Shown one piece after another: positions 11,226 to 23,128 of a DNA stretch of 64,000 bases. How positions within the stretch are numbered: position 1 is the first letter of the stretch; the number at the start of each line of letters is the position of its first letter. The DNA comes from Zygnema cylindricum. Its lineage: Eukaryota > Streptophyta > Zygnematophyceae > Zygnematales > Zygnemataceae. The DNA is taken from assembly GCA_037447655.1 (NCBI GenBank), contig JBBHKE010000307.1, positions 37,501 through 101,500 of the forward strand, in the 5' to 3' direction. The position numbers and the translations under genes are program-made. The notes beneath the pieces were generated by a model. It saw only the letters and a list, made by a program, of their open reading frames with translations, was not told the origin of the DNA and searched no databases.

Positions 11226-11611
11226 GTTCAACGAAGAGAAAATTGGGAGATTTTGACCCCGCTAGACTCCAAACTTTAATATTGCAAATTTGAGGAGAAG
11301 GAAACAATCCACGTGCCCTATCGTGAGGTCGTTAGGAGTTTAATGTATTTGAGTGTGGCTACGCATCTACATATTTCAGCCGCGGTTTTTGCCGAAATAA
11401 AGCTTTGATAGTCGCCCAAAAAGATTCATAATGAGGCCGTGAAAATGATATTTTGTTACCTTACAGGTATAGTTGAGATTGGTTTATTATTTCGATATAG
11501 ACGGGCCTCTTTGGAGTGCGTGGGATAGTATGATGCAGATTGGTGTGGCAACTTCGACACAAGAAAGTCAACCTCTCGTTATGCTTTTGATTTTGGCAGG
11601 GCGCCAGTTGG
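11226..11611. other. No supported feature
   Basis: Unique-looking sequence lies between the purine array and the truncated LTR. It should contain the left part of the copia 5' LTR if that were complete, but I see no similarity to 16225-16796. No coding frame is supported. Confidence 0.4.
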
Positions 11612-11897
11612 TAAAGAGAGGGATTTAGGACTTAAACATTTTTGAGGCGCCTCTCTCTGAGAGACCTTTTCTATTTATAGGCCATATTTGGCTCGCCATA
11701 ACTAACTGCTTAAGGGAGCAAGTTCATAAATTATTTTTGCGTCTTACTTAGGGGGGTCGGTTCCTTACGCAAGTGAGGTTAGTGAGTACTCTTATTCGAC
11801 CGGGTGGGTTTTATTTGGTCTGAAAAGGCCAAATATTAGCTTAGAGGTTTTATATAAGCACGAAGTTTTGTATGCTAATAGAAGTAACAAAATTACA
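11612..11897 (+). mobile_element. Truncated 5' LTR of copia element 1
   Basis: These 286 bases align with 16803-17088 (shared GAGGGATTTAG, TTTTTGAGGCGC, CCTTTTCTATTTATAGGCCAT and the end AATTACA). Spacing of about 5.2 kb and the gag and pol remnants between them identify an LTR pair. Only the 3' third is present here; the left part appears replaced by unrelated sequence. The LTR end at TTACA abuts the gag start codon within five bases. Confidence 0.7.
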
Positions 11898-11901
11898 GGT
11901 T

Positions 11902-12900
11902 ATGGGGCCACCCTCTAGGTTGCCCATTTTTAATGGAACGGGGTTCAAATACTAGGAAACTATGATGAGGGGTGCACTCTTTGAAAAATGGCTATGGGGC
12001 ATTGTGAGTGGTCGTGTGCGACAGCCATCTGCAAATCTGGGTATATTCCTTCAGGGTTTGGAGGAGCTCGAACCCCACGAGGATTTGTAGAGGTAGAGGT
12101 GATAGATGAAGTTGGAGAGAGCATCATGTTAGACAAAGGGAAGGATAGAGAGAAAGAAAAATTCACACTGATAGATATTGGATTGGTAGCGTTAGTGGTT
12201 GTTCAAAAAACGGAGGCAAATGATAGTGAAATCTAGGACTTCAACAACACAGTGACAACTCGTTTTATGTTCAAGCTTCTACTGAAAGAGTTACTAAACC
12301 CTCACTTTCATGTGAAAAAGGCGACCGATTTGTGAGAGGCTCTAGTAAATATTTACAAGAGTGGTATGATTCAGCAACAAAAGTTGGTTGATCAGAAGGT
12401 GCAAGCATATGTTTATAAAGGAGGAAAAATGATTGATTTTTGCAATGACTTGTCTGGATTGTTTATGGAGTTCGAGAGTGTTGGAAAAAAAGATACACAA
12501 AAAGAAAGGTGAATACTATGCTAATGAAAGTGCCAGATGATTATGAGAATATCGTTAAGAGGGTTCAAGATTTGCAAGATCATTGATGGATGTGAAACTC
12601 CATTGTTGGGAAGATCTTAGTTCGGGAAAGCACAATTGAGATTCGAAAAGGAGGAACTAGTGGTCAAGCCTTGGCAACCGGAACTGATTGGAGAAATCAG
12701 GATTCCAAGAAACCTTATAGGAACTTTGGAGGAGGAGGAAGAGGAAATCAATCGGATGGATCCGGATCAAGGCCCCCATAGGGGCTCTGCCATTTTTGTA
12801 AGAAGTTGAGACACTCTATGGTGGAGTATACTAAGTTGACGGAGATGAGACTAAAGAAGTGAAACACAAGTAACGGGAGAAGATGATGGAGAATTCTTTC
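11902..12900 (+). pseudogene. Ty1/copia gag remnant (element 1)
   Basis: The gag polyprotein would form the virus-like particle that packages the element's RNA. The start reads MGPPSRLPIFNGTGFKY, the usual copia gag opening (..LPxFxGxxYxxW) in which the expected Trp is a TAG stop. Conserved gag-domain text continues on and off to about 12590. A zinc knuckle at about 12787-12850 reads CHFCKKLRHSMVEY, with the final Cys of CCHC lost. Several stops and shifts are visible, so it cannot be translated as one protein. It lies directly after the truncated LTR. Confidence 0.75.
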
Positions 12901-12984
12901 TCAACGAGTAGTTGGAGGTGAAAAATGAGCCTGAGATTCAAAGAAAGAATAAGTGTGTCTTTGGCGGAGTGAAAGGAGCTCCAA

Positions 12985-13530
12985 AAGAAGGTTGGATCAT
13001 TGATTCATATGCCTTTATGTTTACCAAAAAGAGAAAGATCCCTATTGTAGGGATAGAGTATGCAGTGGGAGAATAGTGCCCGCTACGTTAGTGGGATCTG
13101 TGGATCTAAAAGTCTTAGTTGAAGGTAAGACATTCATAGTTACTTTCTTCAATGTCTTTTTAATTCTAGGGCTAAACAAAAATCTTATCTCTACATCAGT
13201 CTTAGATGATAAGGGTTTCCAGTTTAGTAGTAAGAAATAAGACTTTGTTGCTAGCTATGAGGATGAAGTATATTTCACAACTGAAAAGGGTAGCCAAGGA
13301 ATGTTTAGGCTGAATGTGGGTAATGGAAAGACGTGGGTTTACCATGCCGGTGTAAGCGACTTAATGATTTAGCATAAAAGATTGGGGCATGTGCATCTAG
13401 ATAGATAGAAGGAAATGAAGAAAATGGGTGTAGTTGAGGGAATACATTTTGGAGACAATGAGACTTTGGATGATTGTTGTGGATGCGCTCAAGGTAAGGC
13501 CCACAGATTACCCTTGCTAAAAATTGCAAC
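12985..13530 (+). pseudogene. Copia protease and GAG-pre-integrase remnant (element 1)
   Basis: A degenerate protease active-site region (WIIDSYAFM, where WxxDSGA is usual) lies near 12990. Around 13365-13510 the integrase N-terminal HHCC zinc-binding region is recognisable: HKRLGHVHLD, then CCGCAQGKAHRLP. In-frame stops (for example before HKRLGH and in the LDR*KE stretch) show it is dead. The protease would cleave the polyprotein; the HHCC region helps integrase bind DNA ends. Confidence 0.75.
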
Positions 13531-14260
13531 CTATAAAGGTGGAAAGTTCATAGATCTAGTTCATACTGATATATGAGGACCGGCCAAAGTGTCGTCAATT
13601 GGAGGGAAAAGATTTATGCTCACTATTAGTGATAATTAGTCTATGTATTCTAGAGTGTACTTTTTGAAAAATAAACTTGAGGCACCGGGTTATTGCAAAT
13701 AGTATAAAGCTTGGAGGGAGAAGCTTCATGAGACACCTATAAAGAGAGTGAGGAGTGATAATGGGTGGGAATATACCTCTAATCAGTTTGAAGATTTTTC
13801 GAAAGAGGAAGGGGTTCAACACCAAAAGATTGTTCCAAAGAATTCGGAACAAAATAGTGTAGCCGGGAGACTAAATCGGACATTAAGTGATTGTGCCTGT
13901 AGTATGCTATCAGATAAAATGATAAGAAAACGCTACTGGGCAGAGTTATGAATTGTGGTAATTACCTTAAGAATAGAGTCCTTACCTCGGTAGTGAAAGG
14001 TCAAACACCTTATGAAAGATGGACCGGGAAAAAACTGGATACCTCACACTTAAAGGTGTTCGTAAGTCAAGTTTTTAATCTAAATACAAAAAAAATTGAT
14101 TAGAAGTTAGATGTAAGGGAAAAGCAGGGGTACGTACTTGGATACAATGAAAATATAAAAGGATATAGAATTTATGATCTCGAGAAAGAAGATATACTCG
14201 AAGTAAAACACTTGGTAGTTATGGATGAAAGAAAGTCACAAGATCCCTTTAAATAAACTA
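13531..14260 (+). pseudogene. Copia integrase core remnant (element 1)
   Basis: The DDE integrase core is visible: HTDI*GPAK (first Asp, then a stop where Trp is expected), RSDNGWEYTS (second Asp), and NSVAGRLNRTL at about 13855-13885. In the last motif the catalytic Glu of the family's NGVAER is replaced by Gly. The protein would insert the cDNA into the host genome; with the Glu gone and several stops it cannot. The downstream linker PYERWTGKKLDTSHLKV and a YxxGY-like block continue to about 14240. Confidence 0.85.
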
Positions 14261-14605
14261 AACCGGTCAGAATTAGAATTGATTCCAAAAGTGAGTTAGA
14301 TTAAGATTATATTTGTTGAACTTCGGTTCAACCAGACTTTGTGGATGAAGAGGAAAAATTGACCGAGAATGACTCTCTCTTAGAGCCACATCTTCTAGTT
14401 CAAACCGAAGAAGAGAACAAGGAAAGACCGGAAATGGATGATGAACGACCAGAGATGGACTCCACGGATAGGGGAGAAGATGAAGTCGTTCAAAGAAATC
14501 CAAGATTACCCTCCATTTCGGCTTGGGATTTTGAAGGAGGAAGGAGAAGTAGCAAGAGACTTCAAGAAAGACAAATGAATAACTAAGGAAACTAAACTGT
14601 CACAT

Positions 14606-15250
14606 TTGAGTGAACCCCAAACTTATTCGCAAGCAATTAAAAGTCCAAAACGGAGTAGATACATGACAACCATTAATGATGAGATGGCTTCCAATTTAGA
14701 AGCAAACACACGGGAAATAGTGGAATGCCCCAAGGACTTAATGTCGATTAGATGCACGTGGGTGTTTAAGTTGAAACTTAACCCAAATAACACTATCAAG
14801 GGGTACAAGGCCAGATTAGTGGCCAAAGGATTCACACAAAAGGAAGGGATTGATTATGAAGAGACCTTAGCTCCGGTTGTTTGATTTCCCTCGGTCTGAA
14901 TTTTACTTAGACCGGCGGCAGGAGAAGACATGGAAATGCACTAAATAGACATCAAAACCGCTTTCTTAAACAATAAATTAGAAGAAAATATCTTCATGCG
15001 TCAACCAAAAGGGTGTGTGGAGAAAAAAGATGAAAGTAAGGTGTGCACATTGATAAAGTCCCTTTATGGACTAAAGCAGGCTCCACGCTAACACAACAAG
15101 AAGCTGGACGAGATTTTGCCAAGTTTCGGACATATCCGAATCAGCTCAGATCACTCCATCTATCTATTTCAGGACGAAGAAGGTATAATTTTCATTGCCA
15201 TCTATGTTTTGAATTTGCTTCTTTTGAGTAAATCTAGGAAGAAAATTAAT
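14606..15250 (+). pseudogene. Copia reverse transcriptase remnant (element 1)
   Basis: The best-preserved part (14606-14884) begins with the YSQAIKSPKRSRYMTTINDE block and reads through CTWVFKLKLNPNNTIKGYKA and [20 protein letters not shown], typical of copia RT. It then breaks. The catalytic YVDD box at about 15200 reads YVLN, so both aspartates are lost. An upstream acidic linker at 14341-14586 joins it to integrase. The enzyme would copy RNA into cDNA; this copy is inactive. Confidence 0.9.
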
Positions 15251-15284
15251 AGATTGACAATAGGATCTAAAGAGTAGATTTGAA

Positions 15285-16190
15285 ATGAAGGACTTGGGTG
15301 AAGCAAAATATATTTTGGAAATTCAGATGGAGAGGGAGAGAGAGAAGAAAATAATTAAGCTAAATCAAAAGGAGGCAATTGGAAACATGCTAAAGAAATT
15401 TCAAATGGATAAAGCAAATAGTTTTACAACTCTAATGGATTTAAATAACGGACACAAAGGGAGTTCAAAAAGAGGGAGTTGTGGTCTACGATGATGAGTT
15501 AGGACCGGAGGAAATATAGTTCATGCATAATATTTGGTACAAGTCGTTATTAGTTTGATCTATTTTATCAACAATACCCGTCCTAATATCGTACTAGCTA
15601 TAGGAATATTAAATTGGAGTTTGAATGAACCTAGGAAGAAAGATAAGGAAGCACCAAGAAGGTCATGCAGTACTTGATAGGAACATGCAGTACTTGATAG
15701 GAACAAGAGATCTGTGGTTGCATTTGGGAGGGGATAATACTAACATCTCCACTTCGAATGATGCAAATTATATTAATGCTCCATTGAGGCGGTATACTTC
15801 TACGTACGTGTTGTATGTTGGGAATGGGGCTTGTTGTTGGAGCAGAAAAAAAACAAAAGATCGTTGCTCATTCCACAATGGAGGCTGAGTACATGGCATC
15901 TTGCCCTACTGTAAAAGAATTAATGTGGGTGAAGTCCTTGCTCCAAGAGCTTATATTTATAAAATGTGGTGTTCATAATTAATTTGTGATAATCAAGCTG
16001 CAATTGCCATTGTAAACCATCTAAAACATCATCTTAAAGCAAAGCAAATGGATATGAGACTGAGTTTTGTAGAGAAAAAGGTGAGAATAAAATTATAAAA
16101 TTGGAATAAAGACCAGATGGAAAAATGGTAGATGTGATGACAAAACTTGTCCCATCTCCAAAACAAATATTTTGCAGAACAAAATGTGGA
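15285..16190 (+). pseudogene. Copia RNase H and pol C-terminus remnant (element 1)
   Basis: MKDLGEAKYILEIQMERE (15285 on) is the end of RT. The RNase H domain follows, with HSTMEAEYMASCPTVKELMW near 15868-15930, which keeps the catalytic Glu of the EAEYxA box. The C-terminal MVDVMTKLVPSPKQ (like ADMLTK) is at about 16125-16165. A small direct repeat (GCAGTACTTGATAGGAACAT) occurs at about 15666-15706. Stops and shifts interrupt the frame. Confidence 0.8.
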
Positions 16191-16224
16191 TTAAAATAAA
16201 AAACAGATTATGAAATAAGGGGAG

Positions 16225-17088
16225 TGTTGAAAATTTGTATTTACTAGTTATCTGTCGTAGACACCACTCTAAGTCTATATAATTGTTGCACTCATAGACA
16301 CTTAGGCAGCCATGGCTGTCTTCAGGTAGTCAAGGAGACACACTAAGGAAGAGCACCAATGCACCTTTATCAAAGAGGTTTAGCCGATTATAGTTGGCAT
16401 CTTTATCCTTTAGTTCTTGATAAAACGTTGGATATACTAGCTGTGATTTGTATTTAAAAGGATATCGTTATAGATACTCCATTTAACGGATTACGAAACA
16501 AAACAGCATACACGAAACGACATTAAACATAAACGGACGCAATTTTGTCGACTTCTGATCGCACGATGCACAATGGAGCCGATGCACCGATGTGGTAATT
16601 TGGTTATTTGTGAGCTAACGTCAGTGGATGACACGTGAAAAGCCATGAGTGGATGGCGGACCTTGCGGGAAAAGCGACCATGGGTCACAAACTGAAAGGC
16701 GTCAAAGGGACGGCCATGCCATTCCATGGTCGTACATGAAATACAACGGCATCTTCTACAATCTTATGATTAGGTAGGTATTGTAGTAGTAGGGGGTACA
16801 AAGAGGGATTTAGAACTTAAACATTTTTGAGGCGCTTCTCTTTGAGAGACCTTTTCTATTTATAGGCCATCTTTGGCCAACCATAACAAAATGCTCAAGG
16901 GAGCAAATTTAGAAATTATTTTTGCATCTTACTCAAAGAAGTCCGGTCCTCACACGAGTGAGGTTGGTGAGACCTCTTGTTTTACCGGGTGGCTTTTATT
17001 TGGTTTGAAATTCAGAGGGGCAAATATCATCGTAAAGGCTTCATATAAGGTGGAAATTATGTGTGCCAATGGAGGTAAGAGAATTACA
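16225..17088 (+). mobile_element. 3' LTR of copia element 1
   Basis: The polypurine tract AAATAAGGGGAG at about 16213-16224 is followed by TGTTGAAAATTTG, the LTR start, and the LTR ends at ATTACA (17088). Its last 286 bases match 11612-11897. Its first 570 bases have no match near the 5' LTR, so either the 5' LTR was truncated or this one received an insertion. About 864 bp is within the range of plant copia LTRs. Confidence 0.7.
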
Positions 17089-17229
17089 CTATTTTGTCTC
17101 AGATGTGGAGGAAGAGAACGAGGAGGGAAAAGTAGAGTACGATCCTTAGCAACACTAGGATCTCACTGCCCATAAATATTTGGCAGTCCTGTAGAAAAGG
17201 GAAAAGAAGAGGATGCATTAAATGGAATC

Positions 17230-17547
17230 TGATTAAGTATGACATAATCTTTTATTTTTTGAATTCATTTTGAAGCATCCATACTAAATACATTCACAAA
17301 TTCACTCTTTTCTTTTATCAAAATATATCTAGCTTTTTGAAGGGAACATTTTTGAGGGTTATACACTATATTCTGCATGTTTATCATCATAATGGATAAT
17401 TATTCTATGGACAAATGTTGAACGGAGTTTCCAGTAAGAAAAATTCTCCAAAATAAAACATTTGCTACAAAATACTTTGAAATGAACCACATCAGGATTT
17501 CTCCCTGTCAACATTTCATAGGGATTTTTATCTTTGACTGGTTATGG
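17230..17547 (-). pseudogene. Copia integrase/RT linker scrap, reverse strand
   Basis: On the minus strand the sequence reads PYEMLTGRNPDVVHFKVF and then a SKCFILEN-like block, the segment just after the integrase core in copia elements. The same segment occurs at 28758-28966 on the minus strand. It is cut off abruptly where an LTR end of another family starts at 17548, marking a junction of two transposons. Confidence 0.7.
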
Positions 17548-17940
17548 TCATTTTTGATTATTTAATGGGAGGATTGATCTCAATAATTATCTGAATTTTT
17601 GAATGTGTGTTCCTCCCTCTATTATTAATATTTTCAGAGATTTGCAGGCCTCGTCTGTGCCTGATCTGTGTTTTACGTCATTGTGAAGTTATTCTGCTTT
17701 ATCAAAAATATGGCAGACTGTTTTGTGCGACTTTGACTGGAATATGTGATAATTCTGTTTGGTATTTTTACATGAAAATTTGTGAGAATACATAATGACT
17801 TAGAAACTATTTGTTTATGTAGTTTGAGCCTATTTTGTTATTTCTGTCGAATTCTGATTGGATTTAAAGTAGGTTGTTTTTGGGCTAGTCTGTGGTGCTT
17901 CCGAGGGTAAATCCATGGCTGAAAATGGCTATAGGCAACA
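17548..17940 (+). mobile_element. Partial LTR (3' end) of the gag-only family
   Basis: This aligns with the right part of the LTRs at 40039-41038 and 42813-43973: ATTATCTGAA, GTGTGTTCCTC, AGAGATTTGCAGG, TCTGTGGTGCTTCCGAGGGT and ATCCATGGCTGAAAATGGCT, ending CAACA. The internal region that should follow is replaced by the 54-bp polypurine array. The left part of the LTR is missing, being cut at the copia scrap. Confidence 0.75.
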
Positions 17941-17942
17941 AA

Positions 17943-20172
17943 AGTTAGGGAGGAAGGGAGAGAGGAAGAGAGAGGTACAGAAAGAGCGCAAGGAATGGTA
18001 GAGATGAAGGGAGAGGGGAAGAGAGAGGTAAGAAGAGAGAGCGGGGAAAAGGTGGGGAGGAAGAGAGGTAGGAAAGAGAGTTGTACAAAGAGAGCGCAAG
18101 GAAGAGGTGTGGTGGAAGAGAGGAAGGGAGGAATAGAGGATGAGAGAGGTAGGATGAGAGGGCAAGGAAAAGATAGGGAGGAAGATAGGGAGGAAGAGAG
18201 GGATAGGAAGGGAGAGAGGAAGAGAGAGGTAGGAAGAGAGAGCGAGGAAAAGGTAGGGAGGAAGGGAGAGAGAAAGAGAGAGGTACAACAAGAGAGTGGG
18301 GAAAAGGTAGGGAGGAAGGAAGAGAGGAAAAGAGGGAGGAAAAGAGAGCGAGGAAAAGGTAGGAAGTTAGAGAGGAAGAGAGATAGGAAGAGAGAGCGAG
18401 GAAAAGGTAGGGAGGAAAGGAGAGAAAAAAAGAGAGAAAAAAGAAGATAGAGCAAGGTAGTGATAGGGAGGAAGGGATAGAGGAAAAGAGAGGTACGAAG
18501 AGATAGAGAGGTAGAGGTATTGGTGAAGGGAGAGAGGAAGAGAGAGGTAGAAAGAGAGAGCGAGGTAGAGGTAGGGAGGTCAAAGGGAGAGCGAGGAAGA
18601 GGTAGAGAGGATGGGAGAGAGGAAGCGAGAGGTAGGAAGAGAGAGCAAGGAAAAGGTAGGGAGTAAGGGAGAGAGGAAGAGAGATGTACAAAGAGAGAGT
18701 GAAGAAGAGGTAGGGTGGAAGGGAGGGAGGGAGGAATCAAGGAAAAGAGAGGTAAGATCAGAGGACGAGGAAGAGTTAGGGAGGAAGAGAGAGAGGAAGT
18801 TAGTGGTAGGAAGGGAGAGCTAGGAAGATGAAGGGAGGAAGGGAGAGAGCAAGAGAGTGGTAGGAAGGGAGAGCGAGGAAGAGGTAGGGATGAAGGGTGC
18901 GAGCAAGAGAGAGATAGGAAGAGAGAGCGAGGAAGAGGTAGAGAGGAAGGGAGAGAGGAAGAGAGAGGTATGAAGAGAGAGCGAGGAAAATTTAGGGAAG
19001 AAGGTAGAGAGGAAGAGAGGTAGGAAGATAGAGCGAGGAAGAGGTGAGAAGGAAGGGAGAGAGGAAGTGACAGGTAGGATGAGAGAGCGAGGATGAGGTA
19101 TGAAGGAAAGGAGAGAGGAAGAGAGAGAAAGGAAGAAAGAGCGAGGAAGTGATAGGGAGGAAAGGAGAGAGGAAGAGAGAGTGAGGTGAGGTAGGGTGGA
19201 ACAGAAGGAGGGAAGGATAGTGGAGAGAGGGGTAGGATGAGGGAGCGAGGAAGAGTTAGGGATGAAGGGAGAGAGGAAGATAGAGGTAGGAAGCGATATC
19301 GAGGAAGATGTATTGATAAAAGGAGAGAGGAAGAGAGAGGTAGAAAGAGAAAGCGAGGTAGAGGTTGAGAGGAAGAGAAATAGGGAGGGATAGAAGAAAA
19401 TATAAAGGTAGGATGCGAGAGCAAAGAAGATGTAAGGAGAAAGGGAGAGAGGAAGAGAGATATAGAAAAGAGCAAGGTAGAGGTAATGAGGAAGGGAGGG
19501 AGGAAGGGATAAAAGATGAAAGAGGTAGGAAGAGAGCGATGAACTCGTAGGGAGGAAGGGATAGAGGAAGATATAGGTAGGATAAAAGAGCAAGGAAGAG
19601 GTTGGGAGGAAAAGTGAGAGGAAGAGAGAGGTAGGAAGAGAAAGTGAGGAAGTAGGGAGGAAGGGAGAGAGCAAGAGAGAAGTAGGAAGAGTGAGCGAGG
19701 AAATGGTAGGGAGGAAGCGAGAGAGGTAGAGAGTGGCGGGATGATAGAGTGAGGAAGAGTTTGGGAGGAAGGGAGAGAGGAAGAGAGATGTAGAGGTTGG
19801 GAGGAAGGGAGGGAGGAAAGGATAGAGTAGGAGAGAGGAAGGATGAGAGAGCCAAAACAAGGTAGGGTGGAAGGGAGAGAGGTAGGATGAGAGAGCGAAG
19901 AAGTGGTAGAGAGGAAGGGAGAGAGCAAGTGAGAGGTAGGAAGAGAAATCGAGGTAGAGGAAGGGTGGAATGGAGGGAGGAAGTGATAGAGAAAGAGAGC
20001 GGTAGGATGAGAAAGCGAGGAAGAGGTAGGGAGGAAGGGAGAGGAAAGAGAGAGGTAGAAAGAGAGAGAGAGGGAGAAAGAGAGAGTGAGAGGGTGAGAG
20101 GGAGAGAGGGAGAGATAGAGTGAGAGAGGAGTGGGAGAGAGATAGTGAGGTGGAGAGAGGCTGAGAGGGAGA
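17943..20172. repeat. Polypurine 54-bp minisatellite, about 40 copies
   Basis: The unit AGGTAGGAAGAGAGAGCGAG followed by GAAGAGGTAGGGAGGAAGGG and AGAGAGGAAGAGAG repeats for 2.2 kb with substitutions and small indels, mostly multiples of three. The minus strand is therefore open for 864 codons with an 18-residue period (LFLALSSYLSLPLSLPPY). I do not call that a gene: the frame is a by-product of a stop-free purine unit whose length divides by three. The array starts three bases after an LTR end. Confidence 0.95.
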
Positions 20173-22065
20173 ACTTTACTGTAGCCTAGTTGATTCCGGT
20201 TTGAAAAAGGCTTCGCATTCTGGCCCAAACAATATTCTTTCTCTGTGAGCTTCTTCAATCCATTTGGTCTCCAGTTCCTCTCGTTTTCTCTACCATTCAA
20301 GCCCCTTATAAAGTACAATCCATCACATTTTCTTTTGAAAATGTACGATGAAGGAAGTTCTTGCCTTGCTTGAAGCCTTTTTGGTAACAAAATTTGAGGC
20401 CTTGTCAGCAACATCGTATGACAGAAACTCAAAGATATTTCCCTTTTTGTTTTAATCTCAAAGCTCCAAAACGATGATAAATGGGAGGTTGAGAATTGCT
20501 GTTTATCTTCTCCTTCGCAATATGAAGTTGTTCTAATCTACTGCAGCATCAACTTTTCCTAAGGCTCTGTTGAACAAAAAGTTGATTCGAGAGAGGTCCA
20601 ACGTTAAGAAACCTGGAGAGCAAGGGAAGGGAAGAAGAAGATGTGGCATGGTTGGTCACGGAAAATAGTGCAGAAAATAAGGTTATATGGTGAAAACATT
20701 CAACAACACATTGAGAGTTTAAAACATTGGACGTTGGACATTTGTTATTTATTTTTCTGATGAGATGAATAATTCATGGTACAACAGTTAGAATTTCACA
20801 ATGAAATGTAGGTTTCAACGTTCTACATTGGCAAATTACATTTTACATTGTTATATGAAAAAAAATAAAAAATTGCAGACCTTTTAGTGTGAGATGAAAG
20901 AATCTCACGCTTTTACTGGCTTTTATGCTCTAAACTCCCATTTTGCTACAACTATTTTCACAAGCTTTAAAATTAAAATTTCAATAAGTTCTCATAACGT
21001 ACAATTGCAAAGGGAAAATGAACATTACATCAACGTCGCACCAAATACTGATTTTAAACAAAGACGATGATAATATCACAACAGGAAAAATATTCACGAC
21101 AAAACAGTGAAAACAGCAAAAAGACAAATGACAAATGGCTGTGATAAAACAAATCATTATATTCTAAGAAGCGTTGAGGTAAATGACAAGACTTTGGGCT
21201 TAAATCAGAGTTATCCTCAATATTGGCTTTTTAAGGTGACGGTAAACGAAACGTAAGGAGTACCACAAAGTGAAGGTAAAGTTAAATTTTGAAGCTGAGA
21301 ACAAATTTAGGTGCGTTGAGCTTTGAATTCATGCTAGAGATAGTCGGGAACATGAAGTTTATTTGAAAGAGACAGAAAGTCTATGTTCAAGGCGTGATTG
21401 GCATATTATTAAAATAAGAGTTGAGTCTTACTTGATGTTATGTTTTGAGCAAAAATCTTAAATGGATGGTTTAAGATTGAGATTAAAGTTTGTGTATGAT
21501 GTATTGTCAACTTGCAATATAATTAAGTTGTTTCTGGTTCAAATGTCCAATAGAACATTATTCAAGGCTGAATGTCAATGCCGAAAAGTTAAAAACCGCA
21601 CTTAGAACTCAAATTGAAGATTGGACTTGAAACAGCTTAGAGCAACGTTCAGAATTTCTATCATATTTGAATCACAATGTCGAGTTGAAGATCCAGGATA
21701 AGAGGAATAGAAGCTTATTATAATCGAAAACAAGATAGATAGACATTGTAAATGTAAGCGGAAAGTTTTTTAAGGGACTGTTATAAACCATACATTATGG
21801 GAGCAATGTATCGACCATGTGGAATCCTCACAATCGACGATTTAAATCTAAAGGAGTTACTCGTTTGGTCAAAATATGTCAGAGCGACGACGTACTTCAT
21901 GACAAATTTACAGAAACAAGAGTCTCGTGCGCGCCATCTGCGCACTAACAAAAAAAAACGAAGTAGATTTCTTTTCTAAAAATGTACCCCAATATACCAC
22001 AATGCAAGGAAAAAAATTACCGCAAGGCCGGCACAAACCTTTGTTGTTTTCATAAATGATTAAAA
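20173..22065. other. No supported feature
   Basis: At 20200-20450 the minus strand has a broken protein-like frame (..REELETKWIEEAHRERILFG..), which could be an exon or transposase scrap that I do not recognise. The rest is AT-rich single-copy-looking DNA with no coding signal, terminal repeats or RNA gene that I can support. Confidence 0.35.
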
Positions 22066-22652
22066 TTTCGTTCAGTACAGAGGTCAAAACTGAAAATTCT
22101 GTTCAGTTTTGCACTCTGCAGAGTTTAAAACTGGTAATTTTGAGCAGTTTTAAACGCTGTCGAGTTTAAAATTAGACATTCTATTTGTGTTCCATTTTGA
22201 GTTCTGTAAAATTCAAAAGAAAAAATTCCGTCCAGTTATGTACACTGTAGAGTTCAAAACTGAAAATCCTGTTCATTTTCTAGAAATTCTGTTCAATTTT
22301 ACACTCTGTAGAATCCAACACTGAATTTTTTCTTCAATTTTGAGCTCTGGAAAGCAGAAGAGTCAGACTGAAAATTCTGTTTAGTTTTGAACTTTGTAGT
22401 GTTGTTTACTCGAAAACCTGTTCGTTTTGGACTCTGTAGAAATCAAAATTGAATTCTGTTCAGTTTTGAATGCATGAAACAAAATTTAAAACTGATAGGT
22501 TTAAACTAGAAGACCTGTTCAGTTTTTCATCCTGTAGAATTCAAATCTGGAAACTCTGTTCGGTTTTGAACTCTATAGAGTTCAAAACTGAAATTTATGT
22601 TCAGTTTTGACATCTGTGGAGTGCAAAACTGGAAATTCTGTTCAGTGATACA
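22066..22652. repeat. Tandem array of hairpin-forming units, about 12 copies
   Basis: Diverged units of roughly 40-55 bp follow the theme AAAATTCTGTTCAG, TTTTGAACTCTGTAGAGTTC, AAAACTG. Each unit is itself palindromic: CAGTTTTGAACTC and GAGTTCAAAACTG are exact reverse complements around a 4-base loop (best copy near 22562-22595). Copies differ by substitutions, but both arms are often kept recognisable. Function is unknown. Confidence 0.85.
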
Positions 22653-23128
22653 TCATAATACACCATAAATACACACATAAAACTCATAAAAAACTAAAAT
22701 TGAAAAAAAAATACCTCTCCCAAAGCACTTTGATCACAATAGTTCATAGTTAGATGTTTCAGAAAGGAGAAAAACAGCTCCACTTGTTGTTTCTTCTTTA
22801 TGTATCCCATAAAACGAAAACAAAAATATTTAATCAGAATTTTGTTTATCCAAAATTAATTTACTGAGTGTTTTTTTGTAGCCAACTGAAAACTTCTCAT
22901 TCTTGAAGAAGAGACTTTGACAATTGGTTTTATATACACATAGTTTTGGAACTCAACTTGCCTTTAAAATTGCAAATTGGATGAGCAAAAAGCTCTTTTC
23001 AGAAATTGAGGACGACTTTGTCCAAGAATTTACGTGAAAATAGAACAGGAGATGGCTATTGTTTATCTTCTACTTCTGATAAAGATAATTTTTAAAAACA
23101 GACTGATCTTCAATCAGTGTCTTTAAAA
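22653..23128. other. No supported feature
   Basis: AT-rich sequence lies between the hairpin array and the small inverted-repeat element. No coding frame or repeat is supported. Confidence 0.4.

Noticed and set aside
17838-20432. 864-codon minus-strand frame as a Leu/Ser/Pro-rich repeat protein
   Set aside because: It is the 54-bp purine minisatellite read in a stop-free frame, starting in unrelated flanking sequence and ending in a transposon LTR. Kept only as a low-interest finding.
22066-22652. Regular short repeats as a CRISPR array
   Set aside because: There are no constant-length spacers, units are diverged, and the DNA is eukaryotic.
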